Made by a program: the position numbers and the translations under genes
NCBI RefSeq assembly: GCF_963082655.1
Contig: NC_081554.1
Location: 51,772,750 to 51,836,749, forward strand
Source of the DNA: Stomoxys calcitrans
Lineage: Eukaryota; Arthropoda; Insecta; Diptera; Muscidae
DNA: 64,000 bases
Direction: 5' to 3'
Shown: positions 1 to 11,131 of the stretch, piece after piece
Layout: the number at the start of each line of letters is the position of its first letter
How positions within the stretch are numbered: position 1 is the first letter of the stretch
The notes under the pieces: generated by a model
What the model was told of the DNA's origin: nothing
Seen by the model: the letters and a program-made list of their open reading frames with translations, nothing else
Databases searched by the model: none

Positions 1-467
1 GTATAGTGGACGTCCCACCACCATAACAACCCCCAAATGGCACCTATATCTAAAAATAGGCCGACCTGAGCCATATTTGGGTCGGATGTCGAGAGGTTTA
101 GAAGAACTCAACATTTAAAATTTCATCGAAATCAAATAACAAATGCAGTTTTAATGGGTTTCAGGTTTAAATCGGCAGGTCGGTCCATAGGGCAACTATA
201 TCCAAATAAGGTCCGATTTGCCTAGTTCAAGCTTACCTGCGTGCAACAAAAGACGTATCTGTGTCAAATTTCAGTTGCATATTTCAAGTTTTGAAGGCTA
301 TAACGTGATAACAACAAACGGACGGACAGACAAACGGACATCGTTAAATCGCCTCAGAATGTTAAGACGATCAGAAATATATATACTTTGTAGGGTCGGA
401 TATTTCGCTGCGCTGCAAACGTAATGACTAAATGAATATACCCCCTATCGTATAGTGGTGGGTATAA
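1..467 (-). mobile_element. Helentron/DINE-1-like non-autonomous element, 5' part
   Basis: The element enters from outside the window and ends at about 467 with GGTGGGTATAA, the inverse of the family start TTATACCCACCACC. It holds the shared 5' block in reverse: the GACGGACAGACAAACGG stretch (the CCGTCCGTC block), then ATATATATACTTTGTAGGG and the TTGCAAACG segment. The rest is CGATTTGG/CTATATCC minisatellite. Drosophila DINE-1 has the same block order, so the Helentron assignment is by family resemblance. No open frame of its own. Confidence 0.7.
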
Positions 468-589
468 TAAGTCACAATTAAAAATGCATTAAGTTTGGCC
501 GTGGCGACATTTGAATACCCATTACCATGGATATATTTCTCCTATTGAATTATATCTATCTACTTAATTCTAAACTATATACATTCGAA

Positions 590-1470
590 ATTTTTCATTT
601 AAGACCCTGAATGAGAAGATTGGTCTATATGGATACATATCTTCTATTACATAAAAATGAAATTGTTGCGCTTTGTTTGTCTGTTTCATATAGACTAAAA
701 AACGGTTGATTCGATTTTCAAAGAAGGTAGAGTTTGAGCCCCCGGTGAAAATAGGGTATTAAATTTTTTGATATACGGAGGGGGGGGGGGGGGGGGGGGG
801 GGGGCGAACCCTCCCCATACCCCAATTTACAAAAGACGCCAGATTTTGGAGATGACTCCTAAATCACGAAATTAGTAAACAATTTTGGGGTCTAATAACC
901 TGGGGGGACGCCCCATCCAAAAACCCACCCGAACGGTCATGTTTACCGATTGGGACAATATGGGTATGAAATTAAAGGTATTTAAGAGTAGAATATGAAC
1001 GTGGCATTAAAATGTTACCCTAATTGTCGGGGGTCCCCACCCCCAAAAAAACACGACCCTACAGGACACTTGCTTAGGGCAATATGGGTATCAAATGAAA
1101 GGTATTTACAATTAGAGTACAAAACCTACATGGATCTAACAACCAAACTTTAATAGGTGGACCCTACCTACTTACCCTATTTTCAAAAACGCATGATCTC
1201 GGAGATGGGTGGGCAGATTTAAGCAAAAGAACAAGAAAAAAATTTGGTATCCTTATTTAGTGTGGGATATCTAGGGGGACCGCCCCACCTCCAAAGCCCG
1301 GCAAATGGAAATATAAGCTACAATAATAACGACAAAATGGGACTCAAATGAAAGGTAAGACTAAAACACAAATCTGATATATGAGGGTCCATCCACCTCA
1401 CCCCCAAAAATACCCCCATACCGGACATTTTTACCGACCATAGCAATATAATAAGGCTCAAATGAAAGGT
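590..1470. repeat. G-rich interspersed repeat with degenerate tandem units
   Basis: Several degenerate units repeat CAATATGGGTATCAAATGAA, AAGGTATTT and CCCCACCCCCAAAA-like blocks at roughly 130-190 bp spacing, near 955, 1080, 1320 and 1445. The layout resembles a non-autonomous element with internal minisatellite, but I see no terminal structure and cannot classify it. From 1471 to 1683 I recognise nothing; the short frame there has no family features. Confidence 0.55.
780..804 (+). repeat. Poly-G homopolymer, 25 bases
   Basis: There are 25 consecutive G residues on the plus strand, just after ATATACGGA and before CGAACCCTCCCC. It sits inside the G-rich repeat. Runs this long are prone to length error in sequencing and to quadruplex formation. 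Confidence 0.9.
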
Positions 1471-1683
1471 ATTTTGGGAGTAGCATCAGTTTGTCAGTAT
1501 TATTCTTCGCTTTATTCCAAAACTCTTGTCATTTGTATCGGCGGTGCCGAAGTAGATAAAGTTGCAGACTATCTCAAAGTTGTGGTTCCCAACTTAATAT
1601 ACAAATATCGTCCGATCTCAACCATATTTGGAAAATCAAATTTTCTTTATCTTCTCGATTGTACAAGTCGTTTTGGGGGTTGA

Positions 1684-2650
1684 TTCCATCCATTTACTGC
1701 CCGACCCATTTTTATTGATTCTCTTTCGATTCTTTTAAAGGCTGCAGTTACTACTTCCGTTGACCAACCTATGATCTTGATTTCGTCGGCATAGGCAAGT
1801 TGCATGTGTTCTCTTATGAGTAGTGGGCCATATCAATTCACAACTGAATCTCGTATAATCTTCTCTAGCAAGATATTCTAGTTTTATTAATTTTACAGGG
1901 ATACCAAACTCAGACATGGCTTGAAACACCTTTGAACGTAAAGGGGTATCGAAAGCGGCTTTGTAGTCAACACAGAGTTGGTAGGTGTTGATTTATCCTT
2001 CTCGGTTCTTTTCCAGGATTTGGCACAGTGTGAATATCTGGTCTGGGTGGATTTATCAGGTCTAGAGCCGCTTTGATAGGGCCCGATTATCTCTTTTACT
2101 TTAGGTTTTAATCTTTCACACAGTACGCTCGAGAGTATTTTGTATGCAATGGGGAGGATACTTATTCCTCTGTAGTTGGCACATTCCGCCTAGTTTCCTT
2201 TCTTGTGTACGGGAGATAGTATGCTGAGGTTCCAATCATCGGGTATGTGTTCTTCTAGCCTCATCAGCGTGTAACCCGTCGGCTCCTGCTGCCTTGCTGT
2301 TCTTCAGTTGGCGCACTGCTACTTGGACCTCATTCTGACTAGGAGGTAAACATTCTATACCATCATTAGGGATTGGTTCTGCGGTATCCTCTTCGCCGCC
2401 AACGTCGGTTACTAGCAGTTGGGAAAAATGTTCTTTCCATAACCTCAACATGATATCTGCGTCAGTTACCAGATTTCCTTCTTTGTCGCTGCAGGTTCAC
2501 ACGATAAGCTGTCTCCTTGTCTGAAATCTCGTTTGGTATTGAATGGTTCGGAGAGATTCTTCCCTACTCTTGCTGAGGGATATGTATCAGCAAGTTTCAT
2601 CCTGCAGGGTCTTATGAATTTTGCATGGATACCAACCACAGACACTGAGG
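1684..2650 (-). pseudogene. RTE-like non-LTR retrotransposon relic, two joined RT pieces
   Basis: Read on the minus strand, 2650-2496 encodes a late reverse-transcriptase stretch (KNLSEPFNTKR, then RQGDSLSC). At about 2495 the sequence jumps to an earlier part of the same ORF: MLRLWKEHFSQLL, the KAAGADGLHADE stretch, LPIAYKILSS-like sequence, then the catalytic region near 1770-1800. The active-site box reads YADE instead of YADD. Stops and frameshifts interrupt it throughout. The copy at 56885-59445 has the same segments in normal order, so this is a deleted or rearranged relic. The RTE assignment is from RT motif style and is not certain at clade level. Confidence 0.75.
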
Positions 2651-2955
2651 AGGGCACAGTAGTGCAGAGGTTAGATTGTCCACCTTTGACGCTGAACGCC
2701 TGGGTTCGAATCCTGGCGAGACCATCCGACTAAAGTTTCAGCGGTGCTTTTCCCCTCCTTATACAGGCAACATTTGTGAGTTACTATGCCATGTAAAAGA
2801 TTATCTCCAGAGTGGTGTCGGCACAGCGGCATCCCCTTCGTACTCGGCTACAAAAAGGAGGTCCCTTACCATTGAGGTTAAACATGAATCGGACTGCACT
2901 CATTGGTGTGTGAGAAGTTTGCCCCTGTTTCTTAGTGGAATGAGCATCAACTTAA
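2651..2955 (+). mobile_element. tRNA-derived SINE, full-length copy
   Basis: The tRNA-like head has an A box (TAGTGCAGAGG, 2660-2670) and a B box (GGTTCGAATCC, 2703-2713), the Pol III internal promoter elements. The body follows the family order: CAGCGGTG, ATGCCATGTAAAA, GTGTCG..GCGGCA, GGCTA(C/T)AAAAAGGAGG, AATCGGACTGCACTCATTG, GTGAGAAGTTTGCCCCTGTT. At least seven other copies in the window share this order. It lies between two RTE-like relics. Confidence 0.85.
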
Positions 2956-2956
2956 T

Positions 2957-3600
2957 TTGGATTTTTCACCAACCTCACACATGGCTTGAAATTTCTTTGA
3001 ACGTATCGGCAACGAAGAGGTTGTAAGAGTTTAGCTCTCCTTCTCGCGAGTTTTCCTGGATTTGGCACAGTGTGAATATCTGGTCTTTGGTGTTCGAAAC
3101 AGTTCGAACCCGGCATAAAAAGGAGGCCCCTTGTCATTGAGGTTAAAATTTTAACCGGACTGTACTCTTTGATGTGAAAGAAGTATCCCCGTTTCCTTAA
3201 AGAAATGATCATGGAAAATTTAGTAGCAGTAGAAAAGCCGCATTGTTAGAGCCCAGTTATCTCATTGACTTTAGGTTTTTATCTTTCATACAGTACGCTG
3301 CAAATTATCTTGTATGCGATGGGTAGGAGACTTATTCCTCTGTAGTTGTGCACGGAAACTAGTATGCTGAGGTTCCTATCACCGGGGAGGCGTTCTTCAA
3401 ACCAGATTCCGCAGGCAAGCTGATGCATACACCTAATCAGCGTGTCACCGACGGTCTTAAATAGTTCAGGGGGCAACCTATCGGCTCCTGCTGCTTTGTT
3501 GTTCTTTAGTCAGGTCACTGCTACATGGACCTTATTCTGACTAGGTATTAAACACTCTATACCATCATTAGGGATTGGTTATGCGGAGGATACCGTCTAA
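2957..3600 (-). pseudogene. RTE-like non-LTR retrotransposon relic
   Basis: On the minus strand this has RT-region sequence matching the copy near 58300-58720: the GADRLPPELFKTVGDTLIRC-type stretch (3430-3480), a GISLLPIAYKI-like stretch (3300-3350) and the DQIFTLCQI-like stretch (3050-3090). A partial SINE at 3104-3220 interrupts it. There is no long open frame and no catalytic box. It is probably a second copy or a displaced piece of the neighbouring relic. Confidence 0.7.
3104..3220 (+). mobile_element. SINE fragment (tail half)
   Basis: This matches the second half of the window's tRNA-derived SINE: CATAAAAAGGAGGCCCC, CATTGAGGTTAAAA, CCGGACTGTACTC, then GAAGTATCCCCGTTTCCTTA. The tRNA-like head is missing, as expected of a 5'-truncated or eroded copy. 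It lies inside an RTE-like relic. Confidence 0.65.
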
Positions 3601-4365
3601 CTTAACTGAATTCAAAGAGTACTGCTACTTTTTCACTGTGTTTGCAAGGGTTTGGCAGATTCTTTATGACGTTTTAGAACATGTTCTTCTGCCAATTTGA
3701 CTGGTATAGCTGCCCATACCAATATTGCTTTTGTGGGACTTGTCCACTTGAGGTGCCCTTAAAGGCTGAGATTTAACTCTGTCTAAAAGTTGTGATGGAA
3801 AACTCCTCAGTTAAGGAAGGTTATCTAGATTCGAAGGTACAAGGTTTCCCTAAGCACTATTGGGGTTGGGATTTCACTTTTTAAGCAACTGTCTTTCATC
3901 TGCAGTTGTGCTGTTCGCCAAGGTCAACCGGGATAGTTGTCCATAAGTTCATTAGATGCAATTCAATTCATAATAATTTACTAGTAAGGGCAACTTGGAA
4001 GGTGTATAAAAGCACTTGAACTTCGCTACGATTCCGATACTACTCCGGTTGAATATAACATTGAATAACGTTAAGTATTTCTATGGCATTACTAGTTCAG
4101 CTGCATTTGCCAACCAAAAAAAAAAAACAAAACCAAAATCCATTTCATTGATTAAATCACAAAAAGACAATGACAAGCAAACATAAAAACATTCTTACCA
4201 TGACGAACTCTTCCAAACAGGAGAGTATGAGAATATTTGCACTTTGTATACCCTCCAACACAGTATAGTGGTATACTTACATCGTCACTCTGTTTGTAAC
4301 TCATCGAAATAATGATCTGATACCCAACAAAATATATTTATTCTTGACATTCTAAGTATAGACCT
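3601..4365. other. No gene recognised; unique AT-rich DNA
   Basis: No family-like frame and no window repeat were found. One isolated GTATAAAAG TATA-like motif at 4004-4012 has no initiator or downstream ORF to support a promoter. An A-rich run lies near 4118-4128. Confidence 0.4.
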
Positions 4366-4485
4366 TAGTACTCGGCTATAAAAAGGAGACTCTTATCATT
4401 GAGCTCACAAACTTGAATCGGACAGCACTCATTGATATATGAAGAGTTTACCCCTGTTCCTTAATGAAATGTTCATGGGCAAATA
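4366..4485 (+). mobile_element. SINE fragment (tail half)
   Basis: Contains ACTCGGCTATAAAAAGGAG, TTATCATTGAGCT, AATCGGACAGCACTCATTG, then CCCCTGTTCCTTAATGAAAT and TTCATGGGCAAAT. This is the family order without the tRNA-like head. Confidence 0.7.
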
Positions 4486-4499
4486 TACTGTTTGCAGAT

Positions 4500-4700
4500 G
4501 GGATGGAAAATGGGCTAAATCGGTTGATGTTTTGATATATTGCTGTCATATAAACCGATCTCCCGATTTGATATCTTGAGCCCCCACAGAGCGCAATAAT
4601 TATTCAATTTGGCTGCAATTTTACAAACTGACGTTTAACAGATGTGTTTTTATCGGTTTAAAATTTAATATAGCTGCCATCTTAACCCATCTCACACCAA
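4500..4700 (+). mobile_element. Helentron-like minisatellite fragment
   Basis: Contains CATATAAACCGATCTCCCGAT, CTTGAGCCCC, GCGCAATAATTATTCAATTT-like and ATATAGCTGCCATCTTAA segments of the A-family internal unit. Both ends are missing. Confidence 0.6.
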
Positions 4701-5843
4701 CCCATTGAGGAAAATGTCAACAGGATTAGGACTGCACTGGTGGAGTCTTTGACCCATTCGGGAAAGTGCATCGGCCCAAGAAAAACCCTGTATGATCGGG
4801 GAGATTCGCAATATTGAGAAAGAGGTACGCAGACTATTTAACAGAGCACGTCGTAAAAAAGCGGAAGTTTATTAGGAGGTGTATTATACACGGCTCAAGC
4901 AATACAATAAATTAACAAGAGGGGCAAAAGGTGCCTCCTGGAAGCTATTCTGCGAACAGGTCGAAAGCGTTAATGACTCCGCCTGGAAAAAAGTTTCTCT
5001 CAAAAACTCATGACCAAATTAAAACTTTAATAGACGACATGGGAGTGACAGCAGAGACAACGGAAGACATGTTGATGAAAACCCATTTTCCACAGGATAC
5101 GACGGGACTCTTGGAATAATGATGTTGATCGAATGTTTATAATAACGGAATTTATGGTAAAGGAATACTTGAGGAGCTTCAAACCATTTAAGTCAACTAC
5201 ACCTGATGGAATATTTCCGGCGTTACTACAGAAAGAGGCAGACTATCTGGCGCCTCATCTGGTCAATATTTTCACAGCGTGCCGGGGACAATCATATACT
5301 CCGGGAGCCTGGCAGGAGGCAAGGGTGGAAATTATACCCAATCTCGGCAAGGCATGTTATGCGACACCAAAGGCCTACAGACCCATAAGCCTTACGTCAT
5401 TTCTACTCAAAACCATGGAACGTTTTGTGGACACCATGATAAAGAGTAGGACATCCAGCGAACTGCTCAAATACAAACAGCATGCCTATGTCAAGGGAAG
5501 GTCGGTGGGGACTGCCCTGCACGAGGTTGTGCATAAAGTAGAAGAATCCTTCGATGCGAAAACGCATACCCTGACGATATGCATTGACACCGAGGGGCTT
5601 TTAACAATGTGTGGAGCAACACACTGATCCAATCCTTACACCAGTACCGGGTGGACCCGGTCCTTAAAGACTGGATAAACCATACGCTAAGAAACGGGTG
5701 GATAAATTGCGGGTTCCACAATTGCCACAGGGGGCATTTCATCGCCACTCTTGTGGGTGACCATCATAAATGACCTATTACGGATGATGGCTGAGGTGGG
5801 ATTTGAACCCGTCTAAGCAGACGATGTTATAATACTTCTAAGG
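4701..5843 (+). pseudogene. LOA-like non-LTR retrotransposon relic, RT half
   Basis: This covers the endonuclease-RT linker (RTALVESLTHSGKC-like, 4730) and RT motifs. The order is VKEYLRSFKPFKSTTPDGIF (about 5160), AYRPISLTSFLLKTMERFVD (about 5370), KQHAYVKGRSVGTALHE (about 5480) and CIDTEG near 5585, where the family has a D-x-x-G/A-F motif. It ends at the A-D-D-V box (about 5820), preceded by a stop codon. Several stops break the frame. A block of foreign DNA (RTE fragment plus SINE) follows, and the same LINE resumes at about 6486. The LOA/R1/I grouping rests on RT style plus the downstream RNase H; the clade is not certain. Confidence 0.75.
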
Positions 5844-5864
5844 GTTATGGGCACACAGTGTCTT

Positions 5865-6485
5865 GTCGCTTTTTGTACACTGAGCATTGCATGCTAAGGT
5901 CCTTATCATCAGAAAAGCATTTCTTGTCTGGCGGCCACCGTAGCGTAGAGGTAGCATGTCCGCCAAAGACGCTGAAAGCCTGAGTTTGAATCCCGTCTAG
6001 AACATACAAAACAGTGCAGCGGTGGTTCTTCCCTCCTAATGCTGGCGACTTTTGTGAGCTACCATCCAAGCACTTCTGCCCGAAGAGGTGACGCACTGCG
6101 GCACACCGTTCTGACTCAGCTATAAAAATGAGGCATCTTGGCTTAAACTTTAAAAGGACGGCACTCATTGATATGTGAGAAGCTTGCTCTCTGTGCCTTA
6201 ACGGAGTGACCATGGGCAAATTTGCATTTGGATGCACTTCATTAACTAGTCAGCAAGCTGCTACATATGCCCCAATAGCATGTTGCCTTCGGTCTAAAAC
6301 ATTCTGCGGGTAAACCATCAGCTCCTGCTGCCTTGTTGCTCTTTAGTTAAGTAACCGCTGCGCGTATCTAATTCTGTGAGGGCAGTATACATTTTATACC
6401 TTTTATTTGGGATTGATTGTGGAGTATTTCGTCAACCCTATAGTAGGCTAGCAACAACTGTAGAAACATTCTTTCAATATTCTTT
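5865..6485 (-). pseudogene. RTE-like fragment inserted in the LOA-like LINE
   Basis: On the minus strand, 6290-6480 matches the KNKAAGADGLP-like linker (CATCAGCTCCTGCTGCC on the plus strand) and the WKEHFSQLL-like upstream region. The piece at 5865-5930 matches the NLSILCPIHKK-like stretch. Both appear in the copy near 58180-58450. A SINE at 5931-6238 splits the fragment. Confidence 0.65.
5931..6238 (+). mobile_element. tRNA-derived SINE, full-length copy
   Basis: The head GGCCACCGTAGCGTAGAGGT holds the A box. The B box is a slightly changed AGTTTGAATCC near 5983-5993. The body runs through CAGCGGTGGTTCTTCCCTCC, CTAATGCTGGCGAC, GTGACGCACTGCGGCACACC, GGCTATAAAAATGAGGC and ACTCATTGATATGTGAGAAG, then GACCATGGGCAAATTTGC. 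It is inserted within an RTE-like fragment. Confidence 0.85.
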
Positions 6486-8215
6486 GGCGAATGTACGATA
6501 GGGAAATTGTTTACTACCCACCCTAATTTGCGTACATGCCCATATGCGAAAAACGTACAACGTTTTCTCAATAAAACGATTTCGATATCTGAAAAGATCA
6601 AATACTTAGGGGTGATCTTGGACAGGAAACTGAATTGGAAGTGTCACATTCAGGAGCGCACTGAGAAGGCTCACAGATATTGGGCACTATGTAGACAGGC
6701 CGTAGGTTCAAAATGGGGCCTGAATATAAGGATAGTCCACTGCCTCTACAGAAGCGTGATTAGACCAATACTTATATATGGCTCAGTAGTTTGGTGGACT
6801 GCTATGGTGATAAAGTGCAACAAAAGGACCATACAACAGGTTCGGAGAACAATGGCCAGTAGGGCACTGGAGACTATTCTACAATAGATATCTGAACTAT
6901 TGACATACAGATTAAGTGTGAGGCAGCAACTATTGCTATGAGACTTACGGCGATGGGAGAATGGATTGAGGATCGGAGCAGCTCATACCATGGCGGTGTA
7001 ATCGAGGCGGCGATATGAAACCTGGAAGGAAGGGAAGGGGTTTCCGACTGGATACCTGAGAGGAACTTTGAAGTCGAGTGCGAGGCACGGCTACCAGCGG
7101 CACACTCTTGGATTGACAGAACCCTAGTATTGCCATCTGGAAGATCATGTTACACGGATGGATCAAAGCTAGAGGACATAGTGGGCCTGGGGGTCTATAT
7201 TGAGAACCCAGGGACTGAGATCTGGTTTAGACTGTCTGACCATAATATGGTCCTGCCGGCGGAGATCCGAGCGATCACGGAATGCGTGAGGTGGCGTGGT
7301 GCTAACGGGAGGACGTCGAGTGTAAACATCTTTACGGACATTAAAATTGCCAAAAGGGCAATAACAAGCAGGATGGTAAAGGTCACGAACAGTCTTGCAG
7401 TGTAAGAAGGAGATTAACGCCTATTCTGAGGATGGCAAAATCCGCATCGTTTGGGTGCCGGGCCATAACAACGTAAGGGGGAATGAAATGGCAGATGATT
7501 TGGCGGTGAAAGCCAGAGGAGTACCGTCAATAGACTTGGTTAACCCGAAGCCTCTCGGGTCGATGAAGTTTGAGTTTAGGGCGTGGGCGACGAATGAGCA
7601 TGCAACCCTGTGGAACATCGAACCTGTCGGTAGGATGCGGAAAATCCTAAGAGGGAATCCAGATCGTGAGAAGACGAGGCTATTACTGAAAGAATGTTAG
7701 AAGGAGGTCAGTATAGCTATTGGTATCATAACGGGACACATAGGACTTCGAGATTACTCATGTAAAATCGGTGCGGCATGTGTAGGGAATGCGAGGGCCG
7801 ACGCAGTCCGAGTTAAGGGCGTGGACAACGAATGCTCATGCAACCCCGTGGTACAGTGAAACGGTCGGTAGGACGGCAATAAGGGGGGATCCAGATCGTG
7901 AGAAGACGAGGTTATTACGGAAAGACAACAAGAAGAAGGTCAGTATAGCTATTGGTATCATGACGGGATACATAGGACTACGAGCTCCCTTATGTAAAAT
8001 CGGTGCGGCAAGTGATAACAGGTGTAGGGCATGCGAGGAAGATGATGAGATGTTAGAGAATTTCCTTTGCCATTGCCGGGCCTTTGCGTCTATTAGACAC
8101 CGGCACTTAGGTGGGGACACTATACCAGACATGAACCAACTTAGGGTAGTGGCATGAAAAACAATAAAGGATTTTGTAGGTAGCATGGAATTCCCAACTT
8201 AGATTTTCGTTTTCG
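6486..8215 (+). pseudogene. LOA-like non-LTR retrotransposon relic, RT C-terminus and RNase H
   Basis: This continues the LINE begun at 4701. The RT thumb region has KYLGVILDRKLNWKCHI (about 6600-6650) and RPILIYGSVVWWTAM (about 6765-6800). The RNase H domain (7140-7500) keeps its acidic and His residues: YTDGSK, the E of PAEIRA, the D of FTD, WVPGHN and the D of NEMADDLA. A frameshift near 7400 splits it. A segment is tandemly duplicated: RAWATNEHAT at about 7577 and RAWTTNAHAT at about 7817. The C-terminus has a zinc-knuckle-like CRACEEDDEMLENFLCHC (about 8030-8080). The 3' end lies near 8215, by comparison with the fragments at 17275 and 56541. It is inactive as it stands. Confidence 0.8.
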
Positions 8216-8223
8216 AGGTTACT

Positions 8224-9296
8224 TCTTATACCCACCACCAAAGGATGGGGGTATATTAATTTTGTCATTCCGTTTGCAACACATCGAAAACTAAGACCAT
8301 CTAGCCATGTCCGTCCGTCTGTCTGTTGAAATCACGCTGCAGTCTTTAAAAATAGCAATATTGAGCTTAAACTTTGCACAGATTTATTTTTTGTTCATAG
8401 CTAAGTTGGAAGATGGCTATATCGGACTATATCCTGATATCGCCTCCATATAGACCGATCAGCCGATTTAAGGTTTTAAGCTCATAAAAGCCACATTTAT
8501 TATCCGATTTTTCTGAAATTTGGGACAATGAGTTGTATAAAGCCACTCGACATTCTTCTTTAATTTGTCCCCCATCGGTCCAGATTTGGATATAGCTGCC
8601 ATTTGGACCGATCTCTCGATCTAAGGTCTTAGGGCCATAAAAGGCGCATTTATTGTTCGATTTTGCCAAAATTTGGGACAATTAGTTGCTTTGGGCCCTT
8701 CGACATCTTTCTTTAATTTGGTCCACATCGGTACAGATTTGGATATAGCTGCCATATAGACCGATCTCTTGAGTTAAGGTTTTGCGCCCATAAAAGACGC
8801 ATTTATTGTACGATTTCGCCAAAATTTGGGACAGTGAGTTGTGTTGGGCCCTTCGACATCCCTCTTCAATTTGGTCCAGATTGAATCAGATTTGGATATA
8901 GCTGCCATATAGACCGATCTCTCGATTTAAAGTCTTGGCCCATAAAAGGCGCATTCATAATCCGATTTCGCTCAAATGTGATACAGTGACTTATGTTCGT
9001 CTTTTCGACATCGGTGTCGTATATGCTTTACATCGGTCTATATTTGGATATAGCTGCCTTAGCGGAATGTTCATGGGCAAAATTTGCAATTTTTACCAAA
9101 AATACCAATATTTTGTTCTACAAAATTTAGCAATGACATGTACTTATTAGGCCACTCAATGGCCGTGCCAAATTTGGTTCAAAACGGACCATATTTCAAT
9201 ATAGCTGCTATGGGCACATATATTATGCAATTATCACAGGCTTATGACGAAAGGTGGTTAAGATATATACCCGAGGTGGTGGGTATCCAAATTTCA
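8224..9296 (+). mobile_element. Helentron/DINE-1-like element, B family
   Basis: It begins TTATACCCACCACCAAAGGA and GGGGGTATATTAATTTTGTC. CTAGCCATGTCCGTCCGTC follows, then tandem units of about 160 bp built on GGATATAGCTGCCATATAGA, CCGATCTCTCGAT and GCGCATTTATTGT. The right subterminal repeat is ATACCCGAGGTGGTGGGTAT (about 9270-9289). The expected 3' hairpin TTCGGCC/GGCCGAA is missing, replaced by another relic at 9297. There is a short SINE-like scrap, GGAATGTTCATGGGCAAAAT, at 9064-9083. Confidence 0.75.
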
Positions 9297-9765
9297 CAAC
9301 AAGCCGATTACTGGCTTAGGTGTATGTCGATAGTGGCTTGGGGCGCATTAATATCTGCACCCTCTTTTCTACCTTACCTAACCCATCCCTCAATTATACC
9401 TCACAAGACACCACCAAGGGCCCAATTCTTATTTGATTTGGCAATTTTAATTTTACACAATGACTTCTTCTATGACCTCCAATAAACGCACCAAGTATGG
9501 CCAGAATCACTATAAAACCTGATATAGCTCCCATATAAACCGATCTCAAAATTTTAATTTCTGAGGTAAAACTTCGCACAACGATTTCTAAAATGACCTT
9601 CAACCTACGTGCTAAATATAGTTTTCATCTGCCAATAACCTGATATTTCCCATTATCCTTTATTTGCCTTTAAAGAGATACCCGGCAAAGAACTTGGAAG
9701 TGTGATCCATGGTGGAGGGTATATAGGTTTCGGCCCGTCCGAACTTAGCACACTTTTACTTGTTT
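9297..9765 (+). mobile_element. Helentron/DINE-1-like element, A family 3' part
   Basis: Contains CCCAATTCTTATTTGATTTG, CATATAAACCGATCTC and AGAGATACCCGGCAAAGAAC. The right end is ATCCATGGTGGAGGGTATAT, then GGTTTCGGCCCGTCCGAACT and CTTTTACTTGTTT. It looks 5'-truncated and abuts the B-family copy. Confidence 0.65.
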
Positions 9766-10890
9766 CTCCCTTTGAAGCGATTGAAATGGCTTTGGGTAAC
9801 GAAATCATTGAAATTGTATCCTGTTCTCCATTACGTAATGCTTCATGTGCACTGAATGGATGGTTAGGTGGTGATTGCGTTCAGTGTCGCACGGTTCTTA
9901 CCGATTGTGCAAAAATTCCAATTCCAATATCAACCGAGCGATAACAATGACATTGTGTGACAATTGACATGGCAGTCAGTACGGCCACAACAATAGTCGA
10001 GTTGTTGGAGGCAGTTCATCAGTCCACAGAAATGCCATCAAATAAGACTGGGGCTATGGCAAGGGGGAACCAACAAAACCATGAAGTGAGGACCCCCACC
10101 TGCGGGTGATGGGCAACAAAACCGACAAACAATAAAACTACAATAAAAAACTCATTTTTTTTTGTTTATTTTATTGTCAGGTGATGCCTTGTTACCCAGT
10201 CAAAGGTAATGAAAGTTATAGCAGAAACTGATGGTGATGATGGCTACGCAACAACAAAAACCAAATAATAAGGAAACTGACTTCTTTTTTTTCCCCATTC
10301 CTCTGATTGACTGACTCAGTGACATGTTATTGAGAAAATGCTGATACGAATAACGATAATGAAAGGATTTCCAGTGTCAAAAAGTACATAAATGGCTATG
10401 TGACCGGCATTGAATGATAAGACATGTATTGTCATCATATCATTGAAAGCTTCACATGTTGTGACATGGTGTCATCAATTATCCGCTTGTTAAGAACTTA
10501 ATTGTTATGTGCACGACAAGTTGTAGGAAAATGTGAAAGAGAAGAGAAAAAGAACGCTTAAGGAACAAAAGTTTTCAATAACTAAGAAGAAGACCGAATC
10601 TAGGGTACCATAGCCGAACTAAGTAAATTTCTTCAAGCGTTTTGGTCTTGGGGACAACTTCTTCGATTTCTGACACCCACGTATCTTTGCATACAGCTCA
10701 AGTTTGTATACTTGCGCCCGACTTGTGGAATGTCAGCAACAATGGGATACTGAGGATGCAGGTGCCTGAATATACTTTTTTGGTCTGATATACAGATGAC
10801 ATTGCCGAATGATGAGTTGCAACGAAGACGATAGGAGGTCATGATCCGAACTAAATACTGGTCGGAATTTCGAAGATAATATCCACTACC
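9766..10890. other. No gene recognised
   Basis: Unique sequence with short A- and T-rich runs near 10130-10165. The minus-strand frame 10633-10905 (90 codons) matches no family I know, and its first few codons overlap a MITE end, so I do not call it a gene. Confidence 0.4.
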
Positions 10891-10892
10891 TA

Positions 10893-11129
10893 TTGGGTTG
10901 CCCAAAAAGTAATTGCGGATTTTTTAAAAGAAAGTAAATGCATTTTTAATAAAACTTAGAATGAACTTTATTCAAATATACTTTTTTTACACTTTTTTTC
11001 TAAAGCAAGCTAAAAGTATCAGCTGATAACTGACAGAAGAAAGAATGCAATTACAGAGTCACAAGCTGTGAAAAGATTTGTCAACGCCGACTATATGAAA
11101 AATCCGCAATTACTTTTTGGGCAACCCAA
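10893..11129 (+). mobile_element. Mariner-type MITE, 237 bp
   Basis: Terminal inverted repeats of about 30 bp: TTGGGTTGCCCAAAAAGTAA at the left and its inverse TTACTTTTTGGGCAACCCAA at the right. TA dinucleotides flank it at 10891-10892 and 11130-11131. The length is 237 bp with no transposase frame. The copy at 12813-13049 has the same length, lies in opposite orientation and differs at only about five positions by eye, so both are recent. The Tc1/mariner assignment comes from the TA duplication and TIR style. Confidence 0.9.
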
Positions 11130-11131
11130 TA

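Noticed and set aside
4004..4012. TATA box (GTATAAAAG)
   Set aside because: There is no initiator at the right distance and no coding region downstream other than transposon relics.
10633..10905. 90-codon minus-strand frame
   Set aside because: No recognisable motif. Its first codons lie in the MITE terminal repeat.
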